Shown piece after piece: positions 35,386-43,715 of a stretch of 64,000 nucleotides of DNA (the stretch's first letter is position 1; the number at the start of each line of letters is the position of its first letter). A model generated the notes under the pieces. The model had not been told where the DNA came from, did no database searches, and saw only the letters and a list, made by a program, of their open reading frames with translations. A program made the translations under genes and the position numbers. The DNA comes from QQVM01 sp035341855 (lineage in GTDB: Bacteria > Bacteroidota > Bacteroidia > AKYH767-A > 2013-40CM-41-45): the NCBI GenBank assembly GCA_035341855.1, contig DAOQWA010000004.1, forward strand, positions 1-64,000, read 5' to 3'.

Positions 35386-35733
35386 TCAATGTTCCGCTTG
35401 CCTCAACAACTTCTTGGAAAGTTTTGATTTGATAAGCGAATATGATCTGCCTATATAGAGTTTCCACTTCTTCTCAGATAGCATTTGAATATCTGAACAA
35501 TGTATCCATTTGTATCTTGCAAGATAGGGTGCAGGTTTGAAACCTTTTTTGTTGGAAAGTTCCGCAAAGTCTTCATCATCTACTTTGAACGATGCCGTTA
35601 CAGGAGTTTCGTCCAGTCCGGCTATTAAAAACATTTTTCCACCTATATTAAAGCATAGGTGGTTCTCCCACTTGATGTCTTCTGTAACAAAAGGAAATGA
35701 ATTACAAATATTTCGAAGATCTTCAATGTTCAT
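35386..35733 (-). CDS. MmcQ/YjbR family DNA-binding protein
   Basis: The 115-residue protein has the YjbR fold: DLRNICNSFPFVTEDIKW at the N-terminus, MFLIAGLDETPVTASFKVD in the middle (a strand-strand hairpin with the conserved Lys), FKPAPYLARYKWIH and a C-terminal SYSLIKSKLSKKLLRQ helix. The family has a CyaY-like alpha/beta fold and is thought to bind DNA; biological role is unclear. It sits between the copper/cytochrome protein gene (22 bases) and the AlkD-like gene, both co-oriented. Confidence 0.82.
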   Translation of the reverse strand: MNIEDLRNICNSFPFVTEDIKWENHLCFNIGGKMFLIAGLDETPVTASFKVDDEDFAELSNKKGFKPAPYLARYKWIHCSDIQMLSEKKWKLYIGRSYSLIKSKLSKKLLRQAEH

Positions 35734-35755
35734 TGAACAATATATTTAGGCTCAT

Positions 35756-37324
35756 TTATTGTTGTCCAACTAACAGTTTTTTTGTTCTGGTGAAATCAGT
35801 CCCTTCCAAACTAATTGTATAAATACCCTGGCTAAAATTGACAAGTGGAATTCTGACGGAATGGTATCCGGCAGATAGATCAGATTCATTCGTCGACCAA
35901 ACAATCTTTCCTTGCAGGTCACTTAGCTTTAATGTCACTCTTGTTCTTTCAGGTAATAGATAATCAACAGTACAAAAGTCTTTAGCAGGATTGGGATATG
36001 GATTATAAAGCTGTGCAGTCTTTACAAGGTCATTAAAAAAGACATCTTCATTACTTAATAAGATACTGCTGTCCTGAATAATATTTTCATCACCGGTCTG
36101 ATAAAGTGCATAAGCAAAATAAACAAGCATCATCTCATCCGTGGTTGCTTCTCCTAAAAAAACATCCTGAGGAGGATTGTTTGGATTATGATGATTGGCT
36201 GTGGTGTTATCGTAAAATGCAGAAGAGTATAGGGTAGTCCCTGCAGGCAGATGAAGTACTCGTTGAAATGAATAAGTGCCCTGCCAGTGAAAATGCCATT
36301 CGGGAATATGTATAAAAGGGATCGTGTCTTGTGAAGGCGTAACTCCATAAGAAGTAATGCTTCTTCCAATGTTATGCATGTGAGGGCCAACAGCAAGAAC
36401 ACTCAAGTCAAGAGGAACTGTAAAATGTGCGTTGAATGTTTTTGTTGTATTTGCAGGAATAAACAAGGGGCCATTGTCCAACTGGAAGTGATTTAGCGGA
36501 GGGTCAATATATACCTCTCTCAAAGGAGTGGCCGATAAATTGAAACGTATCTCCGTACTATCAACCCGTCCGATCGTACCACCGGGATAATGTATCTGCA
36601 GGATGATATTAGTATTTGCATTTAGTTTTATTCCCAGTCCGGCAGGAAGTCTGTTCACGCTTTGCCCGGGTACCCATACGCCTATAAGTTTGGAAGTATT
36701 AGAGCCTGTCCCGCCAAAATTTGTATATCCCGGACCGGGGTCTGCTGCATCCAATTGAGCTGGTACATTGCTCGTATCTTCAAATATCAATATATGATGA
36801 ACAATAGATCTGTCACCCGGTAAAGCTTCTATTTCTGTAATGTATTTATCTGTCGCCAGACCGGAAGGAATTACAAAGCATCTGTAAAGATCATTCACCG
36901 TGCTGACAGTATAGTTAGGCATCTTGCTTGTGAGGTCAGGGTTAGTGAGTTCTGCCAGTCCGGAATATACAGGTGCAGTAGGAGCCAGTGTCGTATCACC
37001 GGCCTGTGCGCCCTGTTGCACCCAATCGAGGATGGCAGTTTTCTCCTGTTGTGTCAAAAGTCTTTCATGTGCATATCTCGAATACTGAGGATCAGGTGGC
37101 CATGGCGGCATCTCGCCGGAAAGTATCACATCTTCTATGTCTCCGGCATTTTGAAAAGCATCGGTATAAGTTATCAGTGAGAAGGGAGCAATACCTCCGG
37201 CATGATGACAACTCGTGCAATTATTAAACAGAATATTCGCTACATCTGTCGACCAGGTTGTTTGAGCATGGCTGTATATCGGGATCAGAAATATTAATAG
37301 AATGGCTTTACGTATCATGTTCAT
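35756..37324 (-). CDS. Secreted cytochrome c / copper type II monooxygenase-like protein with T9SS type A tail
   Basis: The 522-residue protein has a signal peptide (IRKAILLIFLIPIYSHAQ), a heme-binding motif NNCTSCHHAGG near residue 34, and a region matching the two-domain peptidylglycine-alpha-hydroxylating/dopamine monooxygenase fold. Candidate copper ligands are the HH of SIVHHILIFED, the HMH of GPHMHNIG, the H-x-H of EWHFHWQGTYSF and a Met in EMMLVYFAY. The end is a type A sorting domain (YNPYPNPAKDFCTV, SQGIYTISLEG). Known of the family: copper-dependent oxygen activation with an electron donor; the cytochrome module may supply electrons. The substrate is unknown. Start may be 37324 or the ATG at 37318. 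The MmcQ gene follows 22 bases downstream. Confidence 0.82.
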   Translation of the reverse strand: MNMIRKAILLIFLIPIYSHAQTTWSTDVANILFNNCTSCHHAGGIAPFSLITYTDAFQNAGDIEDVILSGEMPPWPPDPQYSRYAHERLLTQQEKTAILDWVQQGAQAGDTTLAPTAPVYSGLAELTNPDLTSKMPNYTVSTVNDLYRCFVIPSGLATDKYITEIEALPGDRSIVHHILIFEDTSNVPAQLDAADPGPGYTNFGGTGSNTSKLIGVWVPGQSVNRLPAGLGIKLNANTNIILQIHYPGGTIGRVDSTEIRFNLSATPLREVYIDPPLNHFQLDNGPLFIPANTTKTFNAHFTVPLDLSVLAVGPHMHNIGRSITSYGVTPSQDTIPFIHIPEWHFHWQGTYSFQRVLHLPAGTTLYSSAFYDNTTANHHNPNNPPQDVFLGEATTDEMMLVYFAYALYQTGDENIIQDSSILLSNEDVFFNDLVKTAQLYNPYPNPAKDFCTVDYLLPERTRVTLKLSDLQGKIVWSTNESDLSAGYHSVRIPLVNFSQGIYTISLEGTDFTRTKKLLVGQQ

Positions 37325-37447
37325 TAATTTTTACTCAGTCAAAGAATAAAGATAAGAATATTTTTTCCGCAAGAAACACAGTTTTTATTGCAGGAATGTT
37401 TGTAATGGTTCTAAAGTTTGCCATATCGTCTAAGATGGGAAAGTGTA

Positions 37448-38344
37448 TTAGAACAACTCCGCAATCATACATCTGGCGCCGCCACCACCATATGTTTCAA
37501 TTGTATCCAAAGGTGTGTGAATGATCTTGGTATATTTTTCCAGGCTCTTGATCTGTTGCGGTAAAAAAGCATTGTAGGCCCGGGTCGACATAACCAAAAA
37601 GCGTTCTCCATGCTCATTGCTCAATTGAATACAGTTCCCGCAAAATTGCTTTAGTTGATTAAAGTCTATATCAATGATCTCATGATTGGTTTCTTTGAAT
37701 GATTTTCGTACCAAACGGATTTCATCAGTATCAGAAATTGATGCGCAACATAATATGCAAAATCCTTCTCCAATTGAGAGCATAACATTGGTATGATAGA
37801 TTAATTTATTTTCTGAATCATATGCGCTGAAGGTAATAGTTTCGTAGTTAGTTTTCTTGCTCCATTCATAAAGCAAATTGGAGCTTGTACGTTCCGACAA
37901 AGTAGCGTAGGCTTTTTTATTTTGATTGTCAAAAACAATGCTACCTGTTCCTTCCAGATATAATCCTCTGTCCTCATTGCGACTGAGGTCCAAAATTTTT
38001 GAGTATTTCGAACGTAACATTTCAATTATTTCGGAACGCCTCTCCAACCTCCGGTTGATAGCTTTCATTGGGTACAACACAAGCGTGCCGTCACTATGTG
38101 TGGAAAACCAATTGTTTGGAAAAATTGCATCAGGCGTTTCAAGGTCATCGGTGATCTGAAAAACTTCGACTAAAATTCCATTGTCAATCAAAAGTTTTTT
38201 TAATCCTGTAAATTCGATCTTTGCAAATTCCAGCAACTTTAGTTGATCTGAATGTTCGTTTTGAAAATTATTGTCAATCGCCGTCTGAGGATTTGAATAA
38301 AATGTCTTGGGTTCGACCAGAAGTACTTTTTTGGCGAGTGCCAT
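37448..38344 (-). CDS. ctlX: Amidinotransferase-fold hydrolase (CtlX-like citrulline utilization protein)
   Basis: This 298-residue protein has the guanidine-modifying fold. Conserved blocks are VLLVEPKTF near residue 7, DAIFPNNWFSTHSDGTLVLYPM near 72-93, LEGTGSIVFD near 130, IYHTNVMLSIG near 183 and a C-terminal GGGGARCMIAE whose Cys (about residue 293) is the expected nucleophile. Bacterial CtlX converts citrulline to ornithine, carbon dioxide and ammonia; related arginine deiminase-like or dimethylarginine hydrolase activity is possible. No arginine-pathway neighbours are present. The gene is 123 bases upstream of the copper/cytochrome gene on the same strand. Confidence 0.85.
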   Translation of the reverse strand: MALAKKVLLVEPKTFYSNPQTAIDNNFQNEHSDQLKLLEFAKIEFTGLKKLLIDNGILVEVFQITDDLETPDAIFPNNWFSTHSDGTLVLYPMKAINRRLERRSEIIEMLRSKYSKILDLSRNEDRGLYLEGTGSIVFDNQNKKAYATLSERTSSNLLYEWSKKTNYETITFSAYDSENKLIYHTNVMLSIGEGFCILCCASISDTDEIRLVRKSFKETNHEIIDIDFNQLKQFCGNCIQLSNEHGERFLVMSTRAYNAFLPQQIKSLEKYTKIIHTPLDTIETYGGGGARCMIAELF

Positions 38345-38587
38345 AATTTATTGTTTGAATTTTTATTGTGTGATTACACTTTGATCTATGCAAATATTCT
38401 TGATCCCCTTGTAATTTTGATCTGTTTCTTTGTATGATCCGGGTATATGACGACAAGATAGGAGATTTTTGAGCTATTTCTTACTTGTCAATTTAAGATC
38501 TCAGAGATGTTGAATGGGCAAATTTTCCGGGCACTCTGACAGAAGTTAAAAAATGAACCTTTTTTTATTCGAATTGTTACAAATGTG

Positions 38588-38830
38588 ATGAACAAATGTT
38601 TAACAAACCCTTTCATGCTTGGATTGGTCGTATTCTTAGAAAAAACTCGTCCAATGAAAAATGAGCCGGTAGTAACTTACAATCACATGCAAGAAGATGA
38701 GCCAAAGAATTATCCGATGCACAAAGAATTGGAGGAAGAGAGTTTACCCATCAGTCTCTATATGATTCTGGTGGTTGACGCAATTCTCGTTTCTGCGATC
38801 GTTTTCTTCTCTTTCACAGTGATCTTTTAA
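38588..38830 (+). CDS. Small single-pass membrane protein, unknown function
   Basis: The frame from the ATG at 38588 encodes 80 residues. A Met at 38654 would give a 58-residue form that begins MKNEPVVTYNHMQEDEPKNY. The C-terminus is a clear membrane helix (ISLYMILVVDAILVSAIVFF), so the protein would have an acidic cytoplasmic N-terminus and a tail-anchored end. A strong terminator follows 28 bases after the stop, supporting expression. Start choice is uncertain: the first 23 residues are Met- and Cys-rich and less convincing. Confidence 0.55.
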   Translation: MNKCLTNPFMLGLVVFLEKTRPMKNEPVVTYNHMQEDEPKNYPMHKELEEESLPISLYMILVVDAILVSAIVFFSFTVIF

Positions 38831-38857
38831 GTATATCTTTTAGATTGCTTATAAAAA

Positions 38858-38888
38858 GAAAGTCCGGCAACCCGGACTTTCTTTTTTT
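38858..38888 (+). terminator. Rho-independent terminator
   Basis: GAAAGTCCGG (38858-38867), loop CAAC, CCGGACTTTC (38872-38881), followed by a T run. The stem is perfect over 10 bp. Confidence 0.9.
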
Positions 38889-38953
38889 TATCCATTTGGG
38901 CGAATTGAGGTCTTTTGTTTGACCTAAACTATTGAGGATGTCATGGGAAATGT

Positions 38954-38961
38954 TATTTTTG
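38954..38961 (+). promoter_or_regulatory. -7 promoter element of the sugar dehydrogenase gene
   Basis: TATTTTTG matches TAnnTTTG exactly and lies 24 bases before the ATG at 38986, supporting that start over the in-frame upstream codon at 38932. Confidence 0.55.
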
Positions 38962-38985
38962 CTTTCCTTAAATCCCAATATACTT

Positions 38986-40863
38986 ATGTCCAGATTTATT
39001 CTCGCCTGCTTTATGGCACTTAGTGTTTCGCATATTGCTGACGCACAGATTTCAATGGTTCCATTTTCTTCCGGATTCTCAGACCCTGTTGATATTAAAA
39101 ACTGCGGTGATGAACGACTCTTTATCGTTGATCAGCCGGGATATATCTACATAGTAGATACAGCAGGTGCAAAATTGCCGACGCCCTTTCTCAACATTCA
39201 GACCAGAACAAAGTTTGGAAGTGAGCAAGGATTGCTTGGATTGGCTTTTCCTTCCGATTATCAGGAGAGTGGTTATTTCTATGTGAACTATACTGCCCAA
39301 ACCAGAGGGAATACACGTATTTCTAGGTTTCGTGTAACGCCTTTGGATTCCAATATTGCAGATCCGAACAGTGAAGAGATCTTGTTGGAAATCTGGCAGC
39401 CTTATTCAAATCACAATGGTGGACACCTGGCATTTGGTCCGGATGGTTACCTATACATTGGTACAGGCGATGGTGGTTCCGGTGGGGATCCTCAAAATCG
39501 TGCACAGCATAAGGATACACTTTTAGGAAAGTTTCTAAGGATCGAAGTTGATCCAAGCTATCCGGGGTATAAAATTCCTCCTACGAACCCGTATGTCTGT
39601 AACCCTAATCCGGGCGCATTGGAAATTTGGTCATTGGGTGTACGAAACCCCTGGAGATTTAGCTTCGACCGTTGCACTGGGGATTTGTGGATAGGTGATG
39701 TAGGGCAAAATGCAGAGGAGGAGATAGACTTCGAACCTGCAAATGCACCTGGCGGACTAAATTATGGATGGAGATGTTATGAAGGTAATTCAAGTTATGA
39801 TCTTTCAGGTGGTTGTCAGCCTCAATCGAGTTATGTAGAACCGGTATCGACTTTCAGTCATTCATTCGGTTGCTCCATTACCGGAGGGTATGTTTACCGT
39901 GGTGCCCGCTATAATGACATGTTCGGAAAATATTTTTTCACTGATTATTGCACGCCGACAATGTACACGCTAGAGAGCGATGGAATGGGTGGATTTACCA
40001 GAACCACGCTTGGGACTTTACTAGGCAGTTCTTATTCAAGTTTTGGAGAAGATAAATGGGGAGAGCTATATCTTGCATCACTTTCAGGTTCGATCTATAA
40101 ATTTCAAAGCAATGATTGTACTCCGGTAGCTGATATCAATTGTGGACTGGATACTGTCAATGATTGCGGTTACGGATCTGTTAAACTTAGTGTACCTGCA
40201 GGAAGGGACTTCACTTATTTATGGTCTCATAATGGTACGGCCTTAGCTAATGACAGTAGTGAAGTTGATGCTACTGCAGCCGGGACTTATGTGGTAGTGG
40301 TTACAAATCCTTCTACTGCTTGTACTAACACAGACACCATTGAAGTGGAGATGATATCGCCTGTTAATTTGTCGATCATCGGACTTGATACAGTTTATTG
40401 TATTTACGACCAGCCGGTAAATCTTACTCCATCTATTCCCGGAGGATATTTTACAGGTACAGGTGTAAATTGTGTTGTATTTGACCCTGCTTTGGCGCAA
40501 GATGGAATGCATGAGGTAAAATACACTTATACTACTGCTCAAGGATGTACTTACGAAACCACACAGGATGTGCGAGTAGATATTTGTCTTGGTGTTAGTA
40601 ACGATTCCTGGCTGAAGACAGTTGCGCTTTATCCAAATCCGAACAAAGGGACCTTTACGCTTGAGATGTCATCAGACAGAAACAAGAACATGTCTGTTGA
40701 GATAAGTACTGTTCTCGGCCAAGTTATTTATGGCAGTGAAATCAAGTTAGTCTCCGGAACAACAAAATTTCAACCTGACTATAAAATTGAAAAAGCGGGA
40801 ATGTATTTTGTTAAGTTGAGCGATGGGGTCAATTCTTATATACACAAAATGAGGGTCGACTGA
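38986..40863 (+). CDS. Secreted PQQ-dependent sugar dehydrogenase-like protein with T9SS type A tail
   Basis: The 625-residue protein starts with a signal peptide (SRFILACFMALSVSHIADAQ). Residues about 25-385 form a six-bladed propeller of the soluble glucose dehydrogenase/Hip type: EQGLLGLAFPSDY near 80, NHNGGHLAFGPDGYLYIGTGDGG near 145, LGVRNPWRFSFD near 220 and GGYVYRG near 300. The His and Arg residues matching PQQ and calcium ligands appear present. A Cys-rich Ig-like segment follows (VNDCGYGSVKLSVPAG), then a type A sorting domain (ALYPNPNKGTFTLEMS, KAGMYFVKLSDG). Likely role: oxidation of extracellular aldose sugars; cofactor and substrate are inferred. The kelch-like gene follows after 31 bases. 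Confidence 0.84.
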   Translation: MSRFILACFMALSVSHIADAQISMVPFSSGFSDPVDIKNCGDERLFIVDQPGYIYIVDTAGAKLPTPFLNIQTRTKFGSEQGLLGLAFPSDYQESGYFYVNYTAQTRGNTRISRFRVTPLDSNIADPNSEEILLEIWQPYSNHNGGHLAFGPDGYLYIGTGDGGSGGDPQNRAQHKDTLLGKFLRIEVDPSYPGYKIPPTNPYVCNPNPGALEIWSLGVRNPWRFSFDRCTGDLWIGDVGQNAEEEIDFEPANAPGGLNYGWRCYEGNSSYDLSGGCQPQSSYVEPVSTFSHSFGCSITGGYVYRGARYNDMFGKYFFTDYCTPTMYTLESDGMGGFTRTTLGTLLGSSYSSFGEDKWGELYLASLSGSIYKFQSNDCTPVADINCGLDTVNDCGYGSVKLSVPAGRDFTYLWSHNGTALANDSSEVDATAAGTYVVVVTNPSTACTNTDTIEVEMISPVNLSIIGLDTVYCIYDQPVNLTPSIPGGYFTGTGVNCVVFDPALAQDGMHEVKYTYTTAQGCTYETTQDVRVDICLGVSNDSWLKTVALYPNPNKGTFTLEMSSDRNKNMSVEISTVLGQVIYGSEIKLVSGTTKFQPDYKIEKAGMYFVKLSDGVNSYIHKMRVD

Positions 40864-40894
40864 GTTTTTTGTTCGTTAATTATAAATTTATCTG

Positions 40895-42511
40895 ATGAGT
40901 TTTATAATTAGGTGCCTCAGAACTGTAATACTACTGTTTGCATTCTGTAATCTTCCGTTCAGTACAGGAGCTCAACCGGGTTTTGGCGTTCTGGTTCAAC
41001 CATCTTCAGTAATATCGGCACCTCCCTTGCATTCAGGAGCTGTTGCTAACCTGAATGGTAAGTGGATATTTATCGGAGGAAGGATCGATGGACTTCATAT
41101 TATGCAAAGCAATCAGGCATTTCCACCTCATGGTAGAAATGATTCAATATATATAGTGGACCCGTCTAATAATACGAGGCTTTCAGCAGATGCATCTCAA
41201 CTAACTCCATCTATATATGAAGCTATATGTTCCGCTAACATGCAGTTTTATCAGGATGGTAATTATTTGTACATGATAGGCGGATATGGCAAGGAAGCTA
41301 TGGGAAATCAATGGTTAACATTTCATTCATTGGTCTCTATTGATTTGAATTGCTTAATTACCAATATCACCGGAGCCGGTCCCATTAGCTCATGCTTCAG
41401 ACAGTTAATCGATAGCAATATGGCAGTAGCGGGAGGTATGCTTGAAAAGAATGACTCAACATTTTATCTGGTATTTGGACATCGCTTTGACGGTAGATAT
41501 GCCCGCGATACAAGCGTCGGAAACTTCACTCAAACATATACTCATGAGATCAGGAAGTTTGAAATTTTTGATGACGGTACAACCTTATCAATCCTTAACT
41601 ACAGAACAGAAACTGATACAACTAACTTTCACAGAAGAGACCTGAATCTGGTTCCACAAATATTTCCCAATGGTGAATATGGAATGACAGCTTTTGGAGG
41701 TGTGTTTCAAAAGAATGCAGACCTTCCCTTTTTAACACCTATTGATATAAAAGCTAGTGGAACAGTGCATCAATCGGGCTTTAATCAAAACCTGAATCAG
41801 TACACTTCGGCAGTCATGGCAGTTTATGATTCCGTAATTAATGAAATGAGCACAGTATTTTTTGGCGGAATGAGTTTATATACTCTGGATACGCTGAACA
41901 ATTTATTGATCCAGGATACATTAGTTCCTTTTGTAAATACAATAAGTAAGATCACGCGTACATCCGTGGGCACACTCACTGAATACAAGCTCAGCGAAGA
42001 AATGCCGGGGCTGCTGGGTACAAACGCATATTTTATTGCAAATGATTCTTTGGCTCTGTTACATGGCCGGATTATAAACTTAAATTCTTTAGCCGGACTT
42101 ACACATGTCGGATATATCGTAGGCGGCATTGAAAGTGATTTCCCGAACATTGCTGATCTTGATCCGGAAAGTATGAGCCGACCTCATGCAAATGTGTATG
42201 ATGTTTACATAGATAAATTGATCAATTCTTCCAATGATCTTTTGATCACTAATCTTGTGAATAATTTATTCATTTATCCAAATCCGGCTACGAAATATTT
42301 TTTCCTTGATTTCGATCTTTACAAGCAAGCAGATTGTTCGGTCAATTTGTATGATGCTTCGGGAAAATCGGTCAGAGAGATCCTGATTTCTAAAAACTTG
42401 TCAGGGCATCAACATATAAAAATTTATACTGAAGACCTGGCAAGAGGTTTATATCATTGTGAAGTCAAGGCCGGAACTTCCATGAAGGTTGTGAAAGTCC
42501 TGCTGAAATAA
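40895..42511 (+). CDS. Secreted kelch-like propeller protein with T9SS type A tail
   Basis: The 538-residue protein begins with a signal peptide (IRCLRTVILLFAFCNLPFSTGAQ region). Repeated double-glycine strands (KWIFIGGRIDG, YLYMIGGYGK, MAVAGGMLEK, STVFFGGMSLY, VGYIVGGIE) at roughly 60-90-residue steps suggest a beta-propeller of the kelch type. The C-terminal 85 residues form a type A sorting domain (LFIYPNPATKYFFLDFD, ARGLYHCEVKAG). No catalytic motif seen. It lies 31 bases downstream of the dehydrogenase gene, so both secreted proteins may be co-transcribed. It converges with the LptF/G gene, 4 bases apart. Confidence 0.78.
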   Translation: MSFIIRCLRTVILLFAFCNLPFSTGAQPGFGVLVQPSSVISAPPLHSGAVANLNGKWIFIGGRIDGLHIMQSNQAFPPHGRNDSIYIVDPSNNTRLSADASQLTPSIYEAICSANMQFYQDGNYLYMIGGYGKEAMGNQWLTFHSLVSIDLNCLITNITGAGPISSCFRQLIDSNMAVAGGMLEKNDSTFYLVFGHRFDGRYARDTSVGNFTQTYTHEIRKFEIFDDGTTLSILNYRTETDTTNFHRRDLNLVPQIFPNGEYGMTAFGGVFQKNADLPFLTPIDIKASGTVHQSGFNQNLNQYTSAVMAVYDSVINEMSTVFFGGMSLYTLDTLNNLLIQDTLVPFVNTISKITRTSVGTLTEYKLSEEMPGLLGTNAYFIANDSLALLHGRIINLNSLAGLTHVGYIVGGIESDFPNIADLDPESMSRPHANVYDVYIDKLINSSNDLLITNLVNNLFIYPNPATKYFFLDFDLYKQADCSVNLYDASGKSVREILISKNLSGHQHIKIYTEDLARGLYHCEVKAGTSMKVVKVLLK

Positions 42512-42515
42512 AAAA

Positions 42516-43592
42516 TTATTTCGGTGCATAGCGCAACAAAGCTGCTGCGATTCCCGAAAATACCAGATTAGGTGTCCACACCGCCAGAAGAGGTGGTATA
42601 CTCCCGTTGATGGCAAAGGTATCTGAGATTTGCATGAACAATATATATGCAAAGCTGATAGTGACCCCTAATCCGAGTTGAGCTCCTATGCCACCCCGAA
42701 CTTTTCTGCTCGAGAGTGAAACACCTATGAGCATAAGAATGAAAGTTGAAAAAGGAATTGCGCTTCTTCTGTACTTTGCAACCAGGTAGGCATTCACATT
42801 TCCGCTTCCTGATAATTTTTCTTCTTTGATAAATTCATTGAGAGCAGGGGTGTCCATGGCCTCAATAATGTTCAATCGTCTCTTAAAATCAGCCGGAGCC
42901 ATTGGTAAAGTCGTGTCCATGCTTTGTCCGCTCTTCAATGTCTCATTGAATCCTTCAATACTTCTGATATAATAATTCTCAATTCTCCATTTTGCGTCGG
43001 TGCTATCCCAGAGAATACGATCAGATGCAAGAAACCAAACCCGATTTCGGTTTTCAATTTTTTCAAGAGAAAAGCGATAGCCAATATTTTCCGCATTATT
43101 ATAACTTTCTAAATACATAAATACACCGGGACTAATTTGCCGGTGCAGGTTCCTGTCTTTAAACTCAACCGGATTTTTTATGTAGGTATTTTCGAATGCC
43201 AGCTTAACCTTGTTTGAATGTGGGATAACCCAGCCATTAAAATAAAATGATATTGCTGCAAGTATACCTGCAGCCAGAAAATAGGGCATGAGCATTCTTT
43301 TGAAACTTATCCCACTATTAAGGATGGCAATGATCTCAGTATTGGCAGCCATTCTTGCAGTGAAATAAATTACAGAGATGAAAATGAAAAGAGGGGCAAA
43401 AAGGTTGGCAAAATAAGGTATGAAATTGAAGTAGTAATCGAAAACAATTGCATTAAAAGGTGCTTTCCTCTCTATGAAATCATCCAGCTTTTCAGAAATA
43501 TCAAAAACCACCGCGATAACAATGATCAATGCCAGGGAAAAGAAGAAGGTTCCCAGGAATTTTCGGATGATATATCTGTCAAGTATTTTCAA
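42516..43592 (-). CDS. LptF/LptG family permease
   Basis: The start is a TTG at 43592 beginning KILDRYIIRKFLGTFFFSL, the usual N-terminus of the family; a stop lies directly upstream in frame. The 358-residue inner-membrane protein has six membrane segments, three at the N-terminus (residues about 12-32, 55-75 and 97-120) and three at the C-terminus (from about 265), flanking a periplasmic domain. LptF and LptG form the membrane part of the ABC exporter that extracts lipopolysaccharide. Only one such gene is here, so F and G cannot be told apart. It has a promoter of its own and lies 123 bases after tgt. Confidence 0.9.
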   Translation of the reverse strand: MKILDRYIIRKFLGTFFFSLALIIVIAVVFDISEKLDDFIERKAPFNAIVFDYYFNFIPYFANLFAPLFIFISVIYFTARMAANTEIIAILNSGISFKRMLMPYFLAAGILAAISFYFNGWVIPHSNKVKLAFENTYIKNPVEFKDRNLHRQISPGVFMYLESYNNAENIGYRFSLEKIENRNRVWFLASDRILWDSTDAKWRIENYYIRSIEGFNETLKSGQSMDTTLPMAPADFKRRLNIIEAMDTPALNEFIKEEKLSGSGNVNAYLVAKYRRSAIPFSTFILMLIGVSLSSRKVRGGIGAQLGLGVTISFAYILFMQISDTFAINGSIPPLLAVWTPNLVFSGIAAALLRYAPK

Positions 43593-43649
43593 TTAGCTCT
43601 TGTTAGTATTGGACTGAACGATGAGATTAATTTTAGATTTGGCTAAATT

Positions 43650-43657
43650 CAAAATTA
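43650..43657 (-). promoter_or_regulatory. -7 promoter element of the LptF/G gene
   Basis: The minus strand reads TAATTTTG, an exact TAnnTTTG match, giving a leader of about 50 bases before the TTG start at 43592. Confidence 0.5.
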
Positions 43658-43715
43658 TTTTATTTCAACCGGTAATATGCTGCTTTTATGACGACAAATC
43701 TGAACACACAATTTA

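Noticed and set aside
37258..37524. Plus-strand 88-codon frame across the start of the copper/cytochrome gene
   Set aside because: It runs opposite the N-terminus of one gene and the end of ctlX, with no coding signature.
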